Counted from the stretch's first letter, positions 33,331-44,879 are shown. The stretch: DNA of 64,000 bases from Diphasiastrum complanatum (GCA_029204225.1 CM055111.1:17777019-17841018); one strand, 5' to 3'. Translations and numbers: made by a program. Notes: generated from the letters alone by a model not told the origin.

Positions 33331-33960
33331 TCTATCAAGAATCGACTCAAAATAGCTAAGCAATTGGGATGGGTGTATGTTGTACTATGAATACTTGGGT
33401 GTCACAAGCTAGTTATCCATGTGGTAACTTTTTTGCCACCTCTAGCTCCAAATTCAATTGGACTAAAGGATCGATAAATCATTCTTTCATAGTCTGTATT
33501 CATACTAAAAATCAAAATCAAATGAACTTTTACCCCTTTGTTCTAAGAGACTATTGTTCTTGTTTAGCTCATCTTATTACACCTAGGCTACCACTTATTT
33601 TACACCTCTCAATTCATTTCACAAAGTCGGCACTTGAACTGGGTCGTCTTTCACTTGAATAGATGCTTGAATAGGTGCCTTAGCCAATAAAATATTCAAA
33701 GTAGTACACTGGTTGAGGATTTGTATCTATTTTTGCAGAGACCCTTTTTTCCTTTTGGATACTACTGTCTATGCATCTAACTCCATGCATCTAACACGAT
33801 ATGTCAAGAATACACTACTCTCTAAAGACTAAGAGCCGCATCATCAACATACAATACCTAGTGTTCCTATCTAGACCAGCAATATGAACAGTAGTTACTA
33901 GCAAATCGAGTTACCAGCTCTAATCACTCGCATAAGGGCAGTGTGGGACCTTCCCCCACT
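33331..33960. other. Unassigned stretch
   Basis: I see no supportable gene. The open frame at 33369-33662 has no recognisable domain. Confidence 0.35.
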
Positions 33961-34935
33961 TGGGATCTTTCAGCAGGACCGATCCTTGGATGAAAAATCT
34001 GCCCACCAGATCCTCCATTGATGGAATTGGCCCCTATCATTCAAATTTTATGTCTATCACTACAGATAGCTTGATTGTGGCCCTTATCACTCAACGTTGG
34101 CCATTGGGTGATTAAATTAGAGTAACCTTGAGTGTAGGACATTCAATTCTATTGGTCGAGATACCTTGAGTGCTATGTTGCAATTATGCTCCTTATCACT
34201 CAACATAGTTCATCGACTAATCATAATTCATAGCTCGGTGAATAGGCTCCTTTTAAATATCTACCCAAATTGTATATCTGTCAATCGAGGTAGCTTGATT
34301 TTGGATCTTATCACTCAAAATTGTCCATTGAGTGATGAAAGTAGAGGAATTTTGAGTCTATGAGAGTTTTGGATTGCTAGATTGCTTGAGTTTGTCTAGA
34401 TTGCTTGAGTTAGCTCCTTATCAACGGAATTGACCCATATCACAAGACATAGGTCAAATTTTAGATGATTTAGTCACGATAGCTCAATTTTGGCTATTAT
34501 GTCCCTTGTCACTCGATCAAGTTTAAGCTTAGGACAATTGGATTGCTTTAGTTTGATTCCTTATGGATGGAAATGGCCCCTATCACTAGAAATAGTTCAA
34601 CTTTGAGGTGTGTCAATCAAGATGGCTCAGTTTTGGCCTTTATCATTAGAAGTTGCTTCTAAAGTGATCAAATTCATGGAATCTCAAGCTTACAAAATTT
34701 AGATAGCTCGAATTTGATGCTAATTGCCCAAGCTGGCTCAAAGATCATGCCTAACATGTGGTTTTGGTCCTAATCACTCAACATAGTTCATTGTTTGTGT
34801 TCAAACTCGATCCATCTCAAGTTGACACTTACATCACTTGAGTTTGGTCTAGTCGTACTAATGGATTTGCCCCTACACTTGTGATGCTCAAATTTCATTT
34901 TTATCACTCGAGGTAATTCGAATTTGATTCCTATA
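33960..34935. repeat. Degenerate interspersed repeat, TATCACT-centred
   Basis: About eleven imperfect units contain CCYTATCACTCRA or CCTATCACTAGAAATAG followed by AGYTYRATTTTGG. They lie near 34037, 34087, 34195, 34310, 34440, 34507, 34573, 34648, 34770, 34830 and 34903. Spacing is irregular (about 50-130 bp). No frame is maintained. Confidence 0.5.
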
Positions 34936-34958
34936 AATGAGAAAGCCAATCAAGTATA

Positions 34959-34985
34959 CCCCCCCCCCGTCTCTCTCTCTCCCCC
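34959..34985. repeat. Poly-C and CT tract
   Basis: Ten C followed by GTCTCTCTCTCTCCCCC, at the end of the degenerate repeat region. Confidence 0.9.
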
Positions 34986-35329
34986 TCATGCGCGCACGAA
35001 TGCTCAAAAAAAACTGTTCAGTATAGGCATGAAACCAAGATTTTCATTGGTTGCCATTTTGGCCATCGAGAGAAAGAGAAAGAGGTTGAAATTTTGGGCC
35101 CTTTATAGTTAACGATCCTTGATGGGTCTTGATTTTGGGGATTTTGGAGCTCTTCGGGCCATACTTTCCCGCGCTATTCCTCTCCTCTGCTCACCCTTCT
35201 CTCCTAGTCCACCATCACGCTCATCCTGCTCTCCTCTTACGTTCTATTGTTGCGCTCATCCACCATCGCATGCTGATCTTGGTGATCGTCCGCCATCGCG
35301 GGTACGTTCTCTCTCTCATATGTTTTCAG

Positions 35330-35375
35330 GGCGGATATGGTGAAAAAAGCAAACGGGATCTACTTTCCTGAAGAA
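35330..35375 (+). pseudogene. NEK-type protein kinase exon (helix C/D linker region)
   Basis: The exon has an acceptor TGTTTTCAG before 35330 and a donor GTAATT after 35375. In the frame set by the splice phase it reads ADMVKKANGIYFPEE. Plant NIMA-related kinases have a GGDM-K-ANG-FPEE block here, just after the hinge. The homology is a family-knowledge judgement from one short peptide. The exon is 46 bp and no upstream kinase exon (glycine loop) is recognised. Confidence 0.6.
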
Positions 35376-35742
35376 GTAATTGTTTTTCATTTCTATTTAT
35401 GGAGTGAAAATGTTCTTGCATCTAGATGCTGCAGCCATAAGATTTTGTGAAGCGCTTAAAGCTTCTTGTTGAATCCTGAAATTCCGTAGCTTTTTGACAA
35501 CTACTCACCATGTTAGGCGAAAGTAAATTATTCAATATAAAGTATATATTTCTGATGCAATAGCTAACATTCATGGATCTCCATTTGTTGTAATCTGAAT
35601 ATGGCCACTTATAAACTGTGAGATTTCCATGAAATTTATTTGCATGTGGTTTTGAGTTATCACAAAATTAAAGCTGATATTGATAAGTATAGTATCTTAG
35701 TATCACAGCTTGTATAAGTAGTATCTAAAGAAGATCTTGCAG

Positions 35743-35792
35743 GAGATTTTGGATTGGCAAAGGACCTCATGGAAGATGATCTAGCTTCTTCT
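35743..35792 (+). pseudogene. NEK-type protein kinase exon (DFG motif)
   Basis: It lies between acceptor ATCTTGCAG and donor GTAAGT. It reads GDFGLAKDLMEDDLASS, the magnesium-binding DFG and the start of the activation loop. The ending DDLASS before the splice site is what plant NIMA-related kinases have. The catalytic-loop HRD exon expected between this exon and the one at 35330 is not found in the 367 bp separating them, so it is a partial or decayed copy. Confidence 0.65.
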
Positions 35793-36200
35793 GTAAGTTA
35801 AGGAACATCTGATCATTTAGATATGCATAATATTTTGTGATAGTTTAAGGTATTGCTAACTTTGTTGAACCATGTTTTTCCACCAATTTTTGAATTATTA
35901 ATCCAGTCGGATGAGTGCCTATTACTGTAGATTTGGCTCTTTCTTAAGTCTACTAAGCTATATCTTCGGAAAATAAATTTTTTTGCCTTTGTACATGTTT
36001 TATAACATGTATCAAAAATTAATACATCAACAATAATGCTACTCAGAGTTTGATCATATGATGCTCGTGTTGTCTATTAGATCTCACTCATTCATACGTG
36101 TTTTTGCAGATATTTTTCTAGTTCCACACTGTTGTGCAATCACAAGGCACAACCTTTATGTTTTACTCTGGTTAAGCCTATAGATATGCTTATAGGAACT
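35793..36200. other. Non-coding stretch after the NEK exons
   Basis: The exon expected to carry VGTPNYMCPE is not seen. I find nothing else to annotate. Confidence 0.4.
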
Positions 36201-36835
36201 TGGGTTTGAAGGAACATAGGTTTCAAAATAATTATTAAATGTGCTTGCTTAACAATGCATCAAAAAACTAGAAAATAATAGATTACCAATTTGACACCTA
36301 ACAAGTATGGATAATCAATAAACAAGATCAAAGACCCAAATCCGAGTCCACACGTGTGTACTACAAGCTGTAGTATGGCCTTAAAACTTAGAAACAAGTA
36401 GAAATTGATTTGGTTTCATTTGAATTACAAAAACTCAATGTACATAGTGAACTAGCTTGAGATTGCCAATGAGCTCAAAAACGTTTTCTCTCTTCTCACT
36501 ATGGGAGTTTGGAATACATAGCAAATTTGACTTCCTTCTTGAAGTTAGGTGGATTTCCAGCATATAATAAGGAAGTTAACTCACCCTTCTTGCCCTAAAA
36601 TGAAACTCTAGCCTAGATCATAGACTTATGCTTGGTAGGTAGCTAGTTGGTCAAATTTTCACCTTGAACTTAGGTGTAGGTCCTATAAAGTAGGGATGAG
36701 CACCAAATAGACATGACTAACTCTCTTAAATTGACCTAACCCACATTAGGAGTGGGTTGCCACGTGGCATCTTGGTCTTCCATGTGTGCAACCCAATTAT
36801 ACACAGTATTTACAAAGTTCTACATCCTATTTTTC
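36200..36835 (-). repeat. Family A-related LTR fragment
   Basis: It holds CACACGTGTG at 36349-36358, TCCTATAAAGTAGGGAT at about 36680 and GCCACGTGGCATCTTGG, landmarks shared with 47320-47425 next to a copia 3' end. Neither end has a clear TG/CA terminus or target duplication. Confidence 0.5.
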
Positions 36836-36972
36836 ACAGGACCCAATTCTATGTGGACCAGAACTTTTCGTTCGGCTTTACAAAAATTGACATATATCAA
36901 ATATTTTTTACGGTTCTTGAGTGTCGGGGGTATTCCCAACAAAGTGTAAATAAATAAAATACTCCAATAAAA

Positions 36973-37749
36973 TGTGTTGCGAGGGCATGGCATCTTGTGT
37001 GTATAAGCCCATGGCCCAATGAGCACACAATTAAAGTTGTAAATAAAATAAACTTGACTTGGGCCTTGTAATTAAAATAAAACTAGAGGCCCAATGTCAT
37101 GTTTAAACTTAGAGATCACTTTTTAGAGTTGGGTCCAAATTGGGACTCACATGAATCTTGTGATTTCTAATGTACTTTTTGTGGACCCTTGGATCAAGTT
37201 AGGTCCAAGATGAATGGTTAGAATCATTGTGAATATTAGCCAATAAGATTGAGGGGCAAGGGCCTTCCCCATTTTATAAAAAGGCACCATTTGTACACTA
37301 TTTCCATGCTTAATGAGAAGGAGAAAACTCTACCATTTTTGGAAGAGAAGCATCTCATTTGCTATTCACTATTTGCTATTGCTCTTGGCTGTATTTTCTA
37401 TTGCTTTCTATTTCCATGTTTTATTGTTTGCCATAGTGAATGTTTTTCCATTAGCAAGCATAAGGAGCATTTGAGCTAACCTCCACCCTCACTCTCTTTC
37501 TCTCTCTTTCTCTTCTCTTCTCAATCTCTTCTTCTCCATCCCTTCCCTTCAACCAAAACTATGCTGAATGTTAGTGTAGAGGAGTAGAGTTAAAGAGGAG
37601 TAGTATAGTGGTGAGTAGAGTTAAGGGAGAAAGTAGGAAATTAACTAAAAGTAGCATCTATGCATAGTTAGACACCTATCTAGTGATCTAACCTTTGTTG
37701 ATAGGCAGAAGGGCTATACTACGAAAGATCTTCAACCCCACATTGAGAC
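36973..37749 (+). repeat. 5' LTR of element T
   Basis: It starts TGTGTTGCGAGGGCATGG and matches the 3' LTR to CATTGAGAC at 37749. The terminal CGTGACA of the 3' LTR and most of the primer binding site are missing, with only CGTTGTCGGGGA left at 37749-37760. A TATA-like TTTTATAAAAAGG lies near 37273. Confidence 0.85.
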
Positions 37750-37760
37750 GTTGTCGGGGA

Positions 37761-38880
37761 TAGGTTTCCACTAACTAGTCTAGTTGCATTTTAGCTATTT
37801 TCTTGTTTTTTAGAATAGTTTAGGTAGATTTTTGGGAGTTTAGAATTAGTTTTCCGTATTTTTTTGTGTTTGGACTGTTCACAGCTACCGAAGGAGGTGT
37901 GAGAGGGTAGAGGAGGCCCTGAACAACCTCTAAGGGCTTGAAACCCAAACCAATCATCCAAAAAACTCAAAAAACACACCAATCTGCATTTTGGAGGGAA
38001 AAGAGCCAAAAAAAAACTCATCAGATTTTTATATCTCCATAATTAGTGGGAATTAACCCTTGCATGACTGGCAGCAACTCCAGGGTACTGTCCCAGACCT
38101 GCATAGAAGCCTGCGAGAGTTAGTTCCAAGCAGATTGTGAAAATTATAAAAAATTCAAAAAACCCTTGAATAAAATCCAAAAAAATTCAAATCTTCACAA
38201 GAACTCTCGCAGAGCCCTTTGAAGTTCATCTTAGTGAGACCAGGACACAGAGAAGCTTGCGAGAATTAGTTTGATGATTAAGTGCCTGTGCGAGAGTTCC
38301 CAGTGAAAAAAAGACGAGAAAGTACCAGTGAACCCTCATAGAGTGTGAAATGTTCAGTTCCAGTGGTCAAGAACTCTGGCAGAGGATTCTGAAGTTCCAT
38401 CTCAATGAGACCAGGACACTTGCGAGAGTTAGTTTGATTCCAGTGAGCAAAAAATTGGATTTAAGTGCAAAAAAATCACTAAAACGTGAAGATCCAACAA
38501 AATCTTTCAGTAAGAACTCTTGAAAACTCTCTCAATCGATTCCAAATGTCAAATTACATCAGTGATGAAGCCTGCGAGAGTTAGTATGAAGATCTGGTGA
38601 AGATCAAGCACAGAAAGTGATTTTGAACCCTCGTAGACAGTGAAATTTTCACTTCTTGTGAGAGTGAACTCTCGCAGAGAATTCTATAGTGAGATCTAAC
38701 CTATATTTAGCTACTGTGAAGCTTGCGAGAGTTACTTCTTAGATATCTAAAAGATATCAAGTTTTTTGCCTGCAAAAACAGCTAAAGAACCCTCGCACGG
38801 CACAAGATAACCCTCACAGACCAGATTAGTGGAAAGATCTGCATCAGATCCAGCTACTGTCTAAATCTCAGGTCAATCAA
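37761..38880 (+). repeat. Element T leader with about 150-bp degenerate tandem repeats
   Basis: GCGAGAGTT recurs at 38113, 38290, 38422, 38574 and 38725, with GCGAGAATT at 38259. Its reverse complement AACTCTCGC is at 38202 and 38667, with variants at 38372, 38626 and 38788. The main unit spacing is close to 150 bp (38113, 38259, 38422, 38574, 38725). Shared wording such as GTGAGACCAGGACAC (near 38236 and 38406) supports tandem origin. The alternating inverted motifs could pair into hairpins in RNA. Confidence 0.75.
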
Positions 38881-39990
38881 TGCAAGGAGTAAAAAGTTAT
38901 CAAGGAAAAACCACCGCAAAAGGCCTAAAATTCATTCTGACCGATCGGATCGATCAGATTCTTGAAGAGCCAGACTGCATCCTATTTTTAAGCAAGATCC
39001 AATCACTTTGGAACCCAGCATCGGATGAATCTAAGATCGGGACAATCAATAGCACGAAGGATAGCAAATCAAGCACCACACCTTCCCAGATTAGCAGCTG
39101 TGCAACAAGAGGCAGAACCGGAACCAGCACCAATGGATCCAATGGGCCAACTCGTACCTATCGCACCCTTGCATGCAGTTTGAAGAGCACCATGGATGGA
39201 GATACCAAAATACGACGGATCCTCAGATCCCATCCGATTCCTCTAGATCTACGAGCAAGCTTGTGAAATCTACGGTGAACGGACACCTACAAAGAAGCTG
39301 ATGCTATTCCCTATGTCCTTACTTGTAGTGGCTCAGGATTGATTTTTGAACCTGTCGAAGGAAGAGAAATCCACTTGGAAAGTGGTTAAAGCAGCTCTCA
39401 TTACGCACTTTAAACCAAGAAAGTTTCTGGAAGACTCGTTTCTCCTGCTAAGCAAAGTCAAGATGGGAAAACGAGAAAGGGTCCGGGACTATATTGAACG
39501 GGTCAAACATCTACGATCCGAGTGTAGTGCAACCCTGACTCCCGATCATGTGGTGATCACGTGGTTCCTAGCCGGGTTACCACGAAACATCAGAAGAGAA
39601 CTGAAAAGACGAGAGCAGTATGCTACTCTGCAAGAAGCTATGGAAGATGCCATCAGGGAAGAGGATGAGGGATCTGGCGACGAATATCCTTCCACCCACA
39701 CTCCTACTCCCTCGATCGCATCATCATCATCAAACGCATCCGCTCTATCCACAGAACCGTTGTTGGAGCAAATGACAGAATTACACAAACAGCAGATGGA
39801 GCAACTTACGGCACAGTTTGACTAGAAACTGAAGGCCTTACAAGGAACTGTAGCACTAACTCCACATCAACTGGAACCAACCTAGTTGCAGTATCCTCGA
39901 CGACAAAATGTATGGTGTTCAGTATGCACGCAAAACCATACAACGAACGAGTGTTTAGTCCTAAAGTAAAATCTGAGACTGACACATAGA
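38880..39990 (+). pseudogene. Element T Gag (Retrotrans_gag type) N-terminal and central part
   Basis: A first frame (38880-39266) reads MQGVKSYQGKTTAKGLKFIL and ends at TGA. The Gag core at 39337-39825 reads LSKEEKSTWKVVKAALITHF, then FLLLSKVKMGKRERVRDYIE, VITWFLAGLPRNIRRELKRR and ATLQEAMEDAIREEDE, the pattern of gypsy Retrotrans_gag. A Q-rich helix precedes a TAG at 39823-39825. Further on, CSVCTQNHTTNEC and CHLCNATSHDTVFC (CX2CX4HX4C) form zinc knuckles near 39917 and 39989. Stops and frame changes break the chain. Confidence 0.82.
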
Positions 39991-40152
39991 TTCTGCCATC
40001 TATGCAATGCAACATCGCACGATACGGTATTTTGCTCATTTAACCCCAAGGTTGTTCAACAGAAGAGAAGTCCTTATCATACTTATTATCCTTATCATCA
40101 AGGGGCACCTAACGCGACACCAAGGTACGGCACACCCAATCAACCATAACGC

Positions 40153-40710
40153 ATGGCCTTACCTACTCCACTAGGGCTAGCCAATCAACAAGTGGCCCAT
40201 GTAAACCTGACATCAATAGAACAAGAATTGCAAATGTCACCTCAACCTGAGCAGCAACAGTGGTACGGACCAGATGAACCATTTATGGATCCTGCTATAA
40301 ATGAATATGTTTCGGCCTATGCAGCTCAAACTCAACGTCAAGGTGGAAGAAATTACGGCTGCTACGGGTGCAACGAGGGACACAGAATTGCAGAATGTCC
40401 CTACAAAAGACAATATACAACCTCCTACCAGGATTGCGGTTATGGACATTGTTTCAAGGATTGTCCATTTAAACTTGGAACTAGTGCACCTCTTAACCTC
40501 ATTGCCATACAGCAATCAACAATTCCAGCAGGGATGCCATCGAAAGGACGACACGACTACGCTCCTGTTACAGCTATTACGCGAGCACATAAGAGGAAGG
40601 AAGTGGCTCCCTCACCACCACCATCGGTCACTGACAACAAACCCTCAACTTCAGCGCCATATCCAAATGTGAGGGAAGAGAGAAGACAGTACCAAAAAAT
40701 AAGACACTAG
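40153..40710 (+). pseudogene. Element T Gag, zinc-knuckle and linker part
   Basis: This 185-codon frame reads MALPTPLGLANQQVAHVNLT, a Q-rich stretch, then CYGCNEGHRIAEC and CGYGHCFKDC, two further knuckle-like motifs, and a proline-rich linker. It continues the Gag polyprotein after a stop. Nucleic-acid binding is the family role of such knuckles. The spacing CX2CX3HX4C is one residue short of canonical. Confidence 0.72.
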
Positions 40711-41030
40711 GTACAAAAAGCACAAGAGGAGAAAAAAGAGCAAGAACGAAACAATCCCATAGAACCTCCAGTCGGAGTCGAACGGGATCCGCAAATAGAC
40801 TCACCACTGTGCACTGATCAAAGTGATTGGTTGCACCAGCATAAACCACATTTTCACATGGTGGAGCCTGAGGTAACACGCACTGAAAGGCTCACACCCT
40901 TGCTATCAAGCCACGTTACTTTACCCTCGGGGAACTACTGCGGATTGCACCACAAGCAAAAAGCCTTTTAGCTGAATGGGCCAAGGCGGACGAGGAGCCA
41001 GCAGCGCCTGAGCCCGTCTATTGTGCGGGC

Positions 41031-41449
41031 TATGATGAAACAAGTAACGTCCTCCACATTGGAGCAACATGGAAAAGTGAGGAACACAACATCACTTTGC
41101 CAATCAAACACAAGAGATATGAGGACGAGGCGATAGTGGTAGATGGAGGATCAGGTGTCAATCTGATCTCCACTACTTTGTATGAAAAATGGGAATGACA
41201 AGGATTTATACTAGCCAGATTTGTCATCAAGCTAGCAGATCAATCCTGTGTGAAACCAAAAGGTGTAGTTGCTGATATTCTCGTAAAGATAGCAGGCATG
41301 CATTATGTGATTATTTTTGTGGCCATGGATATACCTGAATCTCCATCTGCATACCGTATTTTACTGAGAAGAAAACCATGGTTGAGGGCTGCGCAAGTAG
41401 TACACGACTGGGGTACAGGGAAACTCACCTTCGAGAACAGAGAACAGGC
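41031..41449 (+). pseudogene. Element T aspartic protease, tandem copy 1
   Basis: The block reads EEHNITLPIKHKRYEDEA, then IVVDGGSGVNLISTTLYEKW, with the retropepsin active site at DGGSG, and later YRILLR before KPWLRAAQVVHDWGTGKLTF. It is followed directly by a second copy of the same 419 bp. A TGA after the W of LYEKWE and a 2-base surplus near 41373 break this copy. Confidence 0.78.
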
Positions 41450-42373
41450 TATGATGAAACAAGTAACGTCCTCCACATTGGAGCAGCATGGAAAAGTGAG
41501 GAACACAACATCACTTTGCCAATCAAACACAAGAGATATGAGGACGAGGCGACAGTGGTAGATGGAGGATCAGGTGTCAATCTGATCTCCACTACTTTGT
41601 ATGAAAAATGAGAATTACAAGGATTGAAGCCAGCCAGATTTGCCATCAAGCTAGCAGATCAATCATGTGTGAAACCAAAAGGTGTAGTTGCTGATATTCC
41701 CATAAGGATAGCAGACATGCATTATGTGATTACTTTTGTAGTCATGAATATACCTGAATCTCCATTTGCATACCGTATTTTACTGGGAAGACCATGGTTG
41801 AGGGCTGCGCAAGTAGTACAGAACTGGGGTACAGGGAAACTCACCTTCGAGAACAAAGAACAGGCTGTAAAGGTAGATCCAACCACATGGGCGGTGAAAC
41901 CTATTGCAACCAAAGCTGATGACGAATCATCCACGATAGATCATACGATTGACCGCCCAAGGCTAGCCAAGGGATGTCACTATCATTCAAAGATGGATGT
42001 CATGAGATGGACGGATGCATTAGCAACTATTGACTGCCAGGCATGTCCATATGAATCAGATCCAGAACCAAGTACATCTTCACCCAAATGTTACACTATG
42101 GACACACCAATTACATTTGGAGTGAATATGATAAACATAGCATGGCTATCAGCGGAGCCAATTGAGAACCCAGTGGACGATGATCTAGTCCCTTGGCAAC
42201 ATGCTCTAACTTATAATAAGGAGATTGAGCTGACTGATGAACAAGTCCTACACCACATGGACCCAGATCGTTACGGAACCAAGAAAGTACCAGCTCAAAC
42301 ACCACAAAGGTTTGTTATAGCGAAAGTCTCAAGGATCAAACCACCCAAGGCACCTGCGAATAAGAAGAATTAG
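41450..42373 (+). pseudogene. Element T aspartic protease, tandem copy 2, with C-terminal extension
   Basis: The same 419-bp unit is repeated from 41450, followed by unique sequence. It reads ATVVDGGSGVNLISTTLYEK, a TGA at the next W, then PARFAIKLADQSCVKPKGVV, YRILLGRPWLRAAQVVQNWG and a 160-residue extension ending APANKKN at TAG 42371-42373. LLGRPWL is the conserved C-terminal glycine-rich motif of retropepsins. In autonomous gypsy elements RT follows here; none does. Confidence 0.78.
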
Positions 42374-43677
42374 TTGAAGCAACACTACAACCAGGTGATC
42401 CGATGGAGTGACCTACCCGAAGAGGCAATAGCTACAGTAGACGTTGATATTCACAACCATGAGGCGAATGTTACAACAGTCCCAAAGAAAGACAACAAGG
42501 ATGAACCCATCAAAATGACAAAAAAGGGCAAGAAGAAGGTGCTGGATTCCTTGAATTTTTTACCCCCATGCCAAACACTTTTCGCTCCATCCTCACCTTC
42601 TTCCATACTCCACACCACCCTTTAGTTCCCCACTATTCCTCCCATCCTCTCGTTCGGACAAACTGTCCTCGCCCCTGTTTCGACAGTTGTTTCTCACACC
42701 CCATCCGCTTTGCCAAAGGTTGTCGAGGGCAGCCAACCGCTGCCTGATGATGCATTTGTACAAACAGTTTTTGTAGCATCACCAGATCGGGCTGACCCTA
42801 CCGCCCCAGATGACATCAGGATAAATGAAAACCTGATCGAAAACAATGACGACGGAATTCCACAAGTCGTCGAGGCCGATACAACACAAGCCCCTGCCAG
42901 TGCCAGTGTACCAACTGCTCCCACGGATTTAATGACGGAGTACCAAACCCTAGGAAAATACATCCTGGATGCGGTAGCAGCCAAAGCTATTCTGGAAAAC
43001 AGGGTACTACAGTTGTCAACAAGTAATACAAAGTTGCGAGCAGACCTCACCAAGCTGCAGCAAGAGCTGATCTGGCTTAGCAACATGAACAAGCAGGGCG
43101 CCAAGAGATTGCCAAGTTCAGCAGAAGGAGGAGGGCCTAAACAAATATATTCAAAGCCTCGCCAAAGCGCTGACGGAGGCCTCCACAGAGGTGCGAGAGC
43201 TTCAAACTGAAGCATCCCAACGACTTGTCCCCATCCAGACGCAACTTACACTTTTGGAAGCAGAGAACACACCCTTAAGGACAGAGGTTAAAGCCTTACA
43301 AGATGAGAAGCTCGTCTGGTTAGCTCAATCTGCACCGGACACAAGGTCGCTTTCTCAATCAGAGATGAATCTTCTATAACGTTAGGTGCAGATTTATAGC
43401 CAAACCCTGAACAACTACCAGACGGAGTTCAATAAGTATCGGACAAGCGCAACGCAAGAGCTCGCCCAGGCCAAGCAAGCCCGCAAGGCATGCCAGAAAT
43501 ACATGGAAACAAAGGCCCAGCCCTCCCCCGTCGTAATTCCACCGCCACCTAATTTTGAAGCGGCACAAGCTAGTACCAGCCAAGATCAGAGCCAGCAAGC
43601 AGCAGGGGGATTGCAACCAGATCAAGAGTCTGAAGGCCAGGACCAAGGGCAGAATAAGACGCGTGACTAGAGCCAAG
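42374..43677 (+). pseudogene. Element T unrecognised coiled-coil region
   Basis: Three adjoining frames are readable. 42710-43210: MPKVVEGSQPLPDDAFVQTV, acidic, then heptad-like AKAILENRVLQLSTSNTKLR. 43191-43379: TQLTLLEAENTPLRTEVKAL. 43386-43670: TLNNYQTEFNKYRTSATQEL, then QAKQARKACQKYMETKAQPS and a Q-rich acidic end. Leucine heptads predict a coiled coil over about 43000-43500. It occupies the place of RT/integrase. I do not recognise it and cannot say whether it is element-borne or captured. Confidence 0.5.
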
Positions 43678-43699
43678 GTGCAACCACCAACCAGGGCCC

Positions 43700-44376
43700 A
43701 GCAACATCATCCAGAGGGTCACGAACGATATCTGTCAGTTGGTCTTTCCGAAGACCGAAATCCATGGAAGAGAATATCAATGAATTTTTATCCAAATATC
43801 CCCACAAGTCATCAAGAGGCGGCTGGCAGTTTTCATTCTCAGCTCAGACCATCAAGGGAAAAGAACTGCAAGCCTTACCCGCCCTCCAACCACAACCGGA
43901 TTGGCGCCAACAGTCATTTTAGAGAGACCCTGCGGCCATTAGGGCTTACCTGATGAGTCCACAATAGTTACGGGTGCACGCACATTTCCTGCCATGTCCA
44001 AGAAGATCCAAATGGGCGGAATGCAGCACTCCTCTGGACCAGATCACACTCATCAATTTCAACTGGCCATTCATCAAATCCGAATATGGGTGGACAACGG
44101 ATGCAGACGCCAAAAGGGCTCTCTCCGCATTCGCCAGTCACTATATCGATTGCCCTGATCCCAAAGTTCGCGCGGCCGCCACTTACGCCCGGGACTTGGA
44201 ATATAAAATGGGATGATTTTTTTCCCTCCATATTTTTTGATCCAAATAAGGAGCTCGCTTCCAACAAAGTCAAAGACCAGCTGCTAGTCGCTCACGTATA
44301 TTATCGAGCTGCATTCCTTGGTGATCCCTGGATGAAACGATTCCAAGCATGGGTGGATCAGGAATGGTTAATAAAA
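43700..44376 (+). pseudogene. Element T second unrecognised region before the 3' LTR
   Basis: The readable text is INEFLSKYPHKSSRGGWQFS, ITLINFNWPFIKSEYGWTTD, ADAKRALSAFASHYIDCPDP, ATYARDLEYKMGDFFPSIFF, VKDQLLVAHVYYRAAFLGDP and WMKRFQAWVDQEWL, with one-base frame changes between blocks. Aromatic and helical content argues for real ancestral coding. No family recognised. The 3' LTR starts right after it with no clear polypurine tract. Confidence 0.5.
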
Positions 44377-44879
44377 TGTGTTGCGAGGGCATGGCATCCT
44401 GCGTGTATAAGCCCATGGCCCAATGAGCACACAATTGAAGTTGTAAATAAAATAAATTGACTTGGGCCTTGTAGTTAAAATAAAACTAGAGGCCCAATGT
44501 CATTTTTAAACTTTGAGGTCACTTTTTAGAGTTGGGTCCAAATTGGGACTCACATGAATCTTGTGATTTCTAATGTACTTTTTGTGGACCCTTGGATCAA
44601 GTTGGGTCCAAGATGAATGGTTAGGATCATTGTGAATATTAGCCAATAAGATTGAGAGGCAAGGGCCTTTCCCATTTTATAAAAAGACACCATTTGTACA
44701 CTATTTCCATGCTTAATGAGAAGGAGGAAACTCTACCATTTTTTCCTCATTTGCTATTCACTACTTGCTATTGCTCTTGGTTGTATTTTTTATTGCTTTC
44801 TATTTCCATGTTTTATTGTTTGCCATAGTGAATGTTTTTCCATTAGCAAGCATAAGGAGCATTTGAGCTAACCTCCACC

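Noticed and set aside
33940-34000. Possible tRNA or small RNA at the GGGACCTTCCCCCACTTGGG stretch
   Set aside because: No cloverleaf, A-box or B-box pattern could be drawn.
35119-35371. Plus-strand frames rich in S, P and R before the first NEK exon
   Set aside because: They do not share the frame of the kinase exon, and the gap between the possible donor at 35301 and the acceptor at 35329 is too short for an intron.
42694-43215. Minus-strand 173-codon frame opposite the element T coiled-coil region
   Set aside because: It is the mirror of a plus-strand coding-like frame with better composition; no domain is recognisable.
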